From Proteobacteria bacterium UBA6908 (GTDB lineage: Bacteria; Pseudomonadota; Gammaproteobacteria; Acidiferrobacterales; UBA6901), in assembly GCA_002451085.1 (NCBI GenBank), contig DKBE01000044.1, forward strand, positions 1,281 to 11,161: a stretch of 9,881 nucleotides of DNA. The letters run 5' to 3'. Made by a program: the position numbers and the translations under genes. This document shows, in pieces, positions 7,254 through 9,881 of this stretch; the stretch's first letter is position 1; each line of letters begins with the position of its first letter. The notes under the pieces were generated by a model, which was not told where the DNA came from, ran no database searches, and saw nothing but the letters and a program-made list of their open reading frames with translations.

Positions 7254-7936
7254 GCATCGCCCTCGCCGCGGTGGGTGTCGAGATGATCCGGCAGCGCGTT
7301 GTCCTGGCCATGGCCGGTCAAGCCATGGGCACGCACCATGGCTTCAAGTTTCTCGATACCGGTCACAAAGGCCGTGGACCAGGCGCCGGCCCGCAGCGAC
7401 TCGGTCATGGCGGCCACGATCTCATCAAGCGCGCCAGCCGGAAGCCGTGCCCGCAATCCGCGGTCGGCCAGCAACACCACGCGATGCTCGAAAGCCGCGA
7501 CCAGCATCAAGACACCGGTGCGTGCACGGGTGTTGAACAGTTCGTGTTCGAGAAACAATGCCTGCGCCGCCTGGCGTACTTCGCCTTCGGCACGCGCAGC
7601 GGACAGAAACAGGCGGGCATAGGCCGGAACTGCAATGCTGAGCCCGCCGCTGGCCAGCCCGGCACCGAGCACGAATACCAGCGTCATTTCGGGGGTGAGG
7701 CCGACGAGGGTGTGCAAGACTCCGAAACCGGGAAACAGCAGGTCCAGCACCGCCACCAGTGCGCCAAAGGCGGTGCCGGCGGCAAAGGCCTTCCAGGGAA
7801 TTTCCGGGTAATCATCGCAGCGCGGTCGCAGTGTGGTCACCAGCTGCACGCCGGTGGCGGCCTCAAACGCGGCGACCCGGGTGAGGAGCTGCTGTTTTTC
7901 TTCGTGGTTCAACGTCATGCCCGCATGGTAAGCCAT
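7247..7936 (-). CDS. Second TPM-domain membrane protein, domain interrupted by membrane helices
   Basis: A 229-residue inner-membrane protein, first gene of the two-gene TPM operon. The N-terminal part (about 10-45, with VQLVTTLRPRCDDYP) matches the start of a TPM domain. Two hydrophobic regions follow at about 48-70 and 74-106. The rest of the TPM-like domain comes after them (about 110-205), including LFLEHELFNTRARTGVLMLV, then HRVVLLADRGLRARLP and the helix ending in FVTGIEKLEAMV. This split arrangement is common in the short partner of YgcG-type proteins. The C-terminus is hydrophilic and ends in Cys. The ATG at 7936 lacks a ribosome binding site; an ATG six codons later (7918) fits relatives' N-termini as well and also lacks one, so the start is uncertain. 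The stop overlaps the start of the next TPM gene. Biochemical function is unknown. Confidence 0.85.
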   Translation of the reverse strand: MAYHAGMTLNHEEKQQLLTRVAAFEAATGVQLVTTLRPRCDDYPEIPWKAFAAGTAFGALVAVLDLLFPGFGVLHTLVGLTPEMTLVFVLGAGLASGGLSIAVPAYARLFLSAARAEGEVRQAAQALFLEHELFNTRARTGVLMLVAAFEHRVVLLADRGLRARLPAGALDEIVAAMTESLRAGAWSTAFVTGIEKLEAMVRAHGLTGHGQDNALPDHLDTHRGEGDAC

Positions 7937-8036
7937 GCCGGGGTGTTCATGCCAATCGGATCACACAGAGCAGGAAGAGGAGCGGGTGGGTGAGTGCCGT
8001 GGGAGGAATATGTGCCAATACAGGCCGCTTGCCTGT

Positions 8037-8050
8037 TTGACGCGGGTCAA
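8037..8050. promoter_or_regulatory. FNR/DNR-type dyad TTGACGCGGGTCAA
   Basis: A perfect inverted repeat TTGAC-N4-GTCAA that fits the FNR/CRP-superfamily pattern TTGAY-N4-RTCAA used by Fnr, Anr and Dnr regulators. Its centre is at 8043.5. A TGAAAT element (4 of 6 to the -10 consensus) lies at 8073-8078, which is where a -10 should be for a class II site centred at -41.5 (start near 8085). The ATG of the small exported protein is 70 bases beyond the dyad. It could also act on the divergent TPM operon. Recognition is from the motif alone. Confidence 0.5.
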
Positions 8051-8119
8051 GGCACGGCACCGTTGAAAGGCGTGAAATTGATGATTCCAATCACGGATGT
8101 CTGCACAGGAGGGAGTGTC

Positions 8120-8506
8120 ATGAACAGAACATGGGGTGTAGTAGCGGTATCCGTTCTGGCTTTCGCATTCGCGGCGACATCCATGGCCGCGCCGAAAGGA
8201 CTGAGCCAGGCAGAGGCCGAAGCACTGATCAAGGGCAACACAGCAGAAGGAACAAACCGATTCAAGAAAAACATGACCTGGTACTTCGATCCCTCGGGTG
8301 AATTGCGCAAGCGGGACGATCGCGGCAACAAGGGCAAGGCCAAGTGGAGCATCAACAAGCAAGGCAAGTTGTGCTATCAGGACAAGCATATGAAGAGCGA
8401 GGACTGCGTCGCCATCCTTCCGCGCGCCGATGGCGGATACGACCTCCCCTTCGACGCGCAATGGAATTGGCAAAAGATCACCCCGGGTAATCCGCACAAT
8501 CTCTGA
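8120..8506 (+). CDS. Small exported protein, possibly DUF995-like, unknown function
   Basis: A 128-residue protein. The ATG at 8120 has a very strong ribosome binding site (AGGAGGGA at 8107-8114); the frame is open upstream but that part has no such site. Residues 1-23 form a clear Sec signal with cleavage at SMA-A, so the mature protein of about 105 residues is periplasmic or secreted. The mature part starts with a helix (LSQAEAEALIKGNT), followed by a beta-rich segment TWYFDPSGELRKRDD, then KWSINKQGKLCY and the pair C85/C96, which could form a disulfide. The pattern of GNT, then TWYF.P.G, W.I...G.LC and a second Cys recalls small periplasmic proteins of the DUF995 type, but I recognise this only loosely. 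The probable FNR-type site upstream suggests control by low oxygen or nitric oxide. No enzyme motif is visible. Confidence 0.75.
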   Translation: MNRTWGVVAVSVLAFAFAATSMAAPKGLSQAEAEALIKGNTAEGTNRFKKNMTWYFDPSGELRKRDDRGNKGKAKWSINKQGKLCYQDKHMKSEDCVAILPRADGGYDLPFDAQWNWQKITPGNPHNL

Positions 8507-8545
8507 ATGCGCCTGGGGCGTACTCGGCCAGCGAGTGTCACGGTC

Positions 8546-8585
8546 ACGGCATCGACGCGCGGTTACTGGCGAAGCCCGATGCCGT
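8546..8585. terminator. Inverted repeat between convergent genes
   Basis: ACGGCATCG (8546-8554) and CGATGCCGT (8577-8585) are perfect 9-bp arms with a 22-base loop, between the small exported protein's stop and the end of the outer-membrane protein gene. The long loop and lack of a T-run make a standard terminator doubtful. The rest of this 98-base gap shows nothing else. Confidence 0.3.
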
Positions 8586-8604
8586 CGCAGGCCGCGATGT
8601 TTGC

Positions 8605-9531
8605 CTAGTTTGGATTGTAACCAAGCGTCAGCAGCCAGCCGCGCAAATTGTCGGCCCAGAGCACCTGGCCGCTCAAACGGACATGCCCGCGAGGGGTGCC
8701 GCGCCAGCGCAGCGGCAGTTCGCTGCCCAGGCCAGCCTGGTATGACGTGGTGTAGCCGAGCGTATCCCGGTTTTCACCAAAGTAAATATTGCTGCCAAAT
8801 AGCAACACCAGATCGAGTCGTTCGTCGGCCAGCGTGACTCGGGTGGGAAAGATCAGGTCTGCCTTGAGGGTGACCATGTTGGCGGCCTCGTCAAACTTCA
8901 CCGCGGACGTGCTTTCGTTGAACGATTTGACGCGCACATGGTAGACATCGGCCTTGAGGCTGCTGACACGGTCACGCAATGACCAGTCATAACTCAGGCC
9001 GAGACCCAGGCTCGTCACGCTGGCATTGGTGGTCCAGTTGAGCAGCGTGCCGTCGAGCGTGTCCTTGATAAGATTGGTCTGGACACCGTAATACGTGGCG
9101 TGGTTCTCCATCTTCGTCACGCCGGACCGAAGACTGGGGGTGAAGCGCAGGTGTTCTGCCAACTGCTGCTCGAACAACAGCCCCAGCCCGCCACCGAGAG
9201 TGGTCCACGTGGCATCAATGCCTTCATCCGGGCCCGGAAACGTTAGCACCCACTGCGAGTCCTGTTGGTAGGCCAGCGTGAACTCAAGCTGCAGTTTCCG
9301 GGTTGGAGACGACTGAAGATCCATGCGGTATGGCAGGCGGAGAATCGAAAGCTTCACATCGGATCCGTCGTTATTGCGTATGGTGTAGTTGGCAGCGGAG
9401 AAGTCCGGTGAGAGCGAGGTGAGCGACAGGAAAGCATAATCGGCCCCATACTCCGAGGCCGCTGTGGCAATGGTGGTGTAGAGCATGGCCATCGCCCCCA
9501 ACACGAATCGCGTCAGAGAAGTCAGAGGCAT
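8605..9531 (-). CDS. Putative outer-membrane beta-barrel protein (solitary autotransporter-barrel-like)
   Basis: A 308-residue exported protein. Residues 1-24 are a signal peptide (hydrophobic run in RFVLGAMAMLYTTIATAA, cleavage near TAA-S). The mature chain has no long hydrophobic helices but many alternating, aromatic-edged strands such as YAFLSLTSLSPDF, RKLQLEFTLAYQQ, GLGLSYDWSL, VSSLKADVYHVRV and RLDLVLLFGSNIYFG, ending HVRLSGQVLW and GWLLTLGYNPN. This is the look of an outer-membrane barrel of about 12 strands, and the overall pattern recalls the solitary autotransporter beta-barrel family (DUF3233 type) with no passenger domain. The last residue is Asn rather than the usual Phe or aromatic, which is unusual for a BAM substrate. 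The frame is open another 75 codons upstream, but that part runs into the PpsR gene in another frame, so the ATG at 9531 is chosen; it has no good ribosome binding site. Role unknown. Confidence 0.7.
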   Translation of the reverse strand: MPLTSLTRFVLGAMAMLYTTIATAASEYGADYAFLSLTSLSPDFSAANYTIRNNDGSDVKLSILRLPYRMDLQSSPTRKLQLEFTLAYQQDSQWVLTFPGPDEGIDATWTTLGGGLGLLFEQQLAEHLRFTPSLRSGVTKMENHATYYGVQTNLIKDTLDGTLLNWTTNASVTSLGLGLSYDWSLRDRVSSLKADVYHVRVKSFNESTSAVKFDEAANMVTLKADLIFPTRVTLADERLDLVLLFGSNIYFGENRDTLGYTTSYQAGLGSELPLRWRGTPRGHVRLSGQVLWADNLRGWLLTLGYNPN

Positions 9532-9620
9532 CCTGCTGAGCCTGTCATCCGGGCAGTGGTGTGCTGTCATTGAGATGGCGGTGAGAGCGTGGCCCGGTGC
9601 AGCAAATGAGTTATCCCGGC
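9532..9620 (-). other. Spacer between the PpsR-type gene and the outer-membrane protein gene
   Basis: These 89 bases separate two genes on the minus strand. I see no convincing terminator, sigma70 promoter or ribosome binding site. The barrel gene may therefore be read through from the PpsR gene or use a promoter I cannot recognise. Confidence 0.3.
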
Positions 9621-9881
9621 TTACAGCCGCCGTTGCAGGCCTGTCTGGTGCAGGATGGTGGTGGCGATCTCCTCGATCGACACCGTGCTGGTATCGAGGA
9701 AAGGAATATGTTCCTCGTGATACATCTCTTCCGCGGCACGGACTTCGGTGCGACACACTTCTGCTGTGGCGTATGGGCTTCCGGGACGCCGTTCGGTGCG
9801 GATCTGCTGCAAACGCGACGGGTCGATGGTCAGTCCGAACAGGCGTTCACGATAGGGCAGCAGGACCGTGGGCAAGCGTGG
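9621..9881 (-). CDS. ppsR: Pyruvate, water dikinase (PEP synthase) regulatory protein, C-terminal part
   Basis: C-terminal 86 residues of a PpsR-type bifunctional kinase/pyrophosphorylase (DUF299 family). This protein switches phosphoenolpyruvate synthase off by ADP-dependent phosphorylation of a threonine and on by phosphate-dependent removal. The visible end is highly characteristic: RLFGLTIDPSRLQQIRTERR, then SPYATAEVCRTEV, an HIPFLDTSTVSIEEIATTIL segment and the terminal GLQRRL. In the E. coli protein (about 277 residues) the same blocks occur at the C-terminus, so roughly 190 residues are missing beyond base 9881. The ATP-binding P-loop and catalytic region are outside the window. It acts in the cytoplasm on PpsA, whose gene is often adjacent but is not visible here. 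The frame is open to the window edge, so the true start is further right. Confidence 0.92.
   Translation of the reverse strand, partial: PRLPTVLLPYRERLFGLTIDPSRLQQIRTERRPGSPYATAEVCRTEVRAAEEMYHEEHIPFLDTSTVSIEEIATTILHQTGLQRRL

Noticed and set aside
7238..7993. Plus-strand open frame of 251 codons across the TPM pair
   Set aside because: Gly/Gln/His-rich translation without a domain, antisense to a good TPM protein.
9532..9756. 75-codon upstream extension of the outer-membrane protein frame
   Set aside because: It overlaps the PpsR C-terminus in another frame, is Arg/His/Pro-rich, and would bury the clear signal peptide that begins at 9531.
1..9881. Search for tRNA, rRNA, CRISPR, transposase, integrase, att sites or a defence-like cassette
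   Set aside because: No regularly spaced repeats, no mobile-element proteins and no RNA gene folds were recognisable by eye; the genes are ordinary chromosomal families.

Overview
The window looks like a chromosomal stretch of a GC-rich (roughly 60% by eye) Gram-negative proteobacterium, most likely a gammaproteobacterium. It encodes a lipobox lipoprotein, several Sec-type signal peptides, an outer-membrane barrel candidate and the C-terminus of a PEP-synthase regulatory protein (PpsR type). The genus cannot be named from the sequence. I see no insertion sequence, integrase, tRNA, rRNA or CRISPR array, and nothing that marks an island.

Layout, left to right. (1) Bases 1-918 hold the 3' part of a sodium/proton:dicarboxylate symporter, overlapped by 4 bases by a periplasmic PAP2-type phosphatase (915-1568). 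(2) After a hairpin and a good sigma70-like promoter comes a secreted 174-residue protein with a proline-rich start and a His/Asp/Arg-rich tail (1730-2254). It converges on a lipoprotein type-B carboxylesterase (2335-4020, minus), with a perfect 12-bp hairpin between them. (3) Divergent from the esterase, a pirin (4230-5255) and an exported metallo-beta-lactamase-fold hydrolase (5301-6245) form a likely two-gene operon. (4) On the minus strand, two TPM-domain membrane proteins (7936-7247, then 7253-6285) overlap by 7 bases and form a second operon. (5) Divergent from them is a small exported protein (8120-8506) with a strong ribosome binding site and, 70 bases upstream, a perfect FNR/DNR-type dyad. 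(6) On the minus strand, a putative solitary outer-membrane beta-barrel (9531-8605) lies downstream of the C-terminal end of PpsR (9881-9621), which runs off the window.

Most of the products appear to act in the cell envelope or periplasm: symporter, PAP2 phosphatase, His-rich exported protein, esterase lipoprotein, exported hydrolase, TPM pair, small exported protein and barrel. Apart from the two operons there is no sign that they form one pathway. I found no convincing new multi-gene system. The best leads are the FNR-like promoter of the small exported protein, the LemA-less TPM pair, the His-rich exported protein and the pirin/hydrolase pair.
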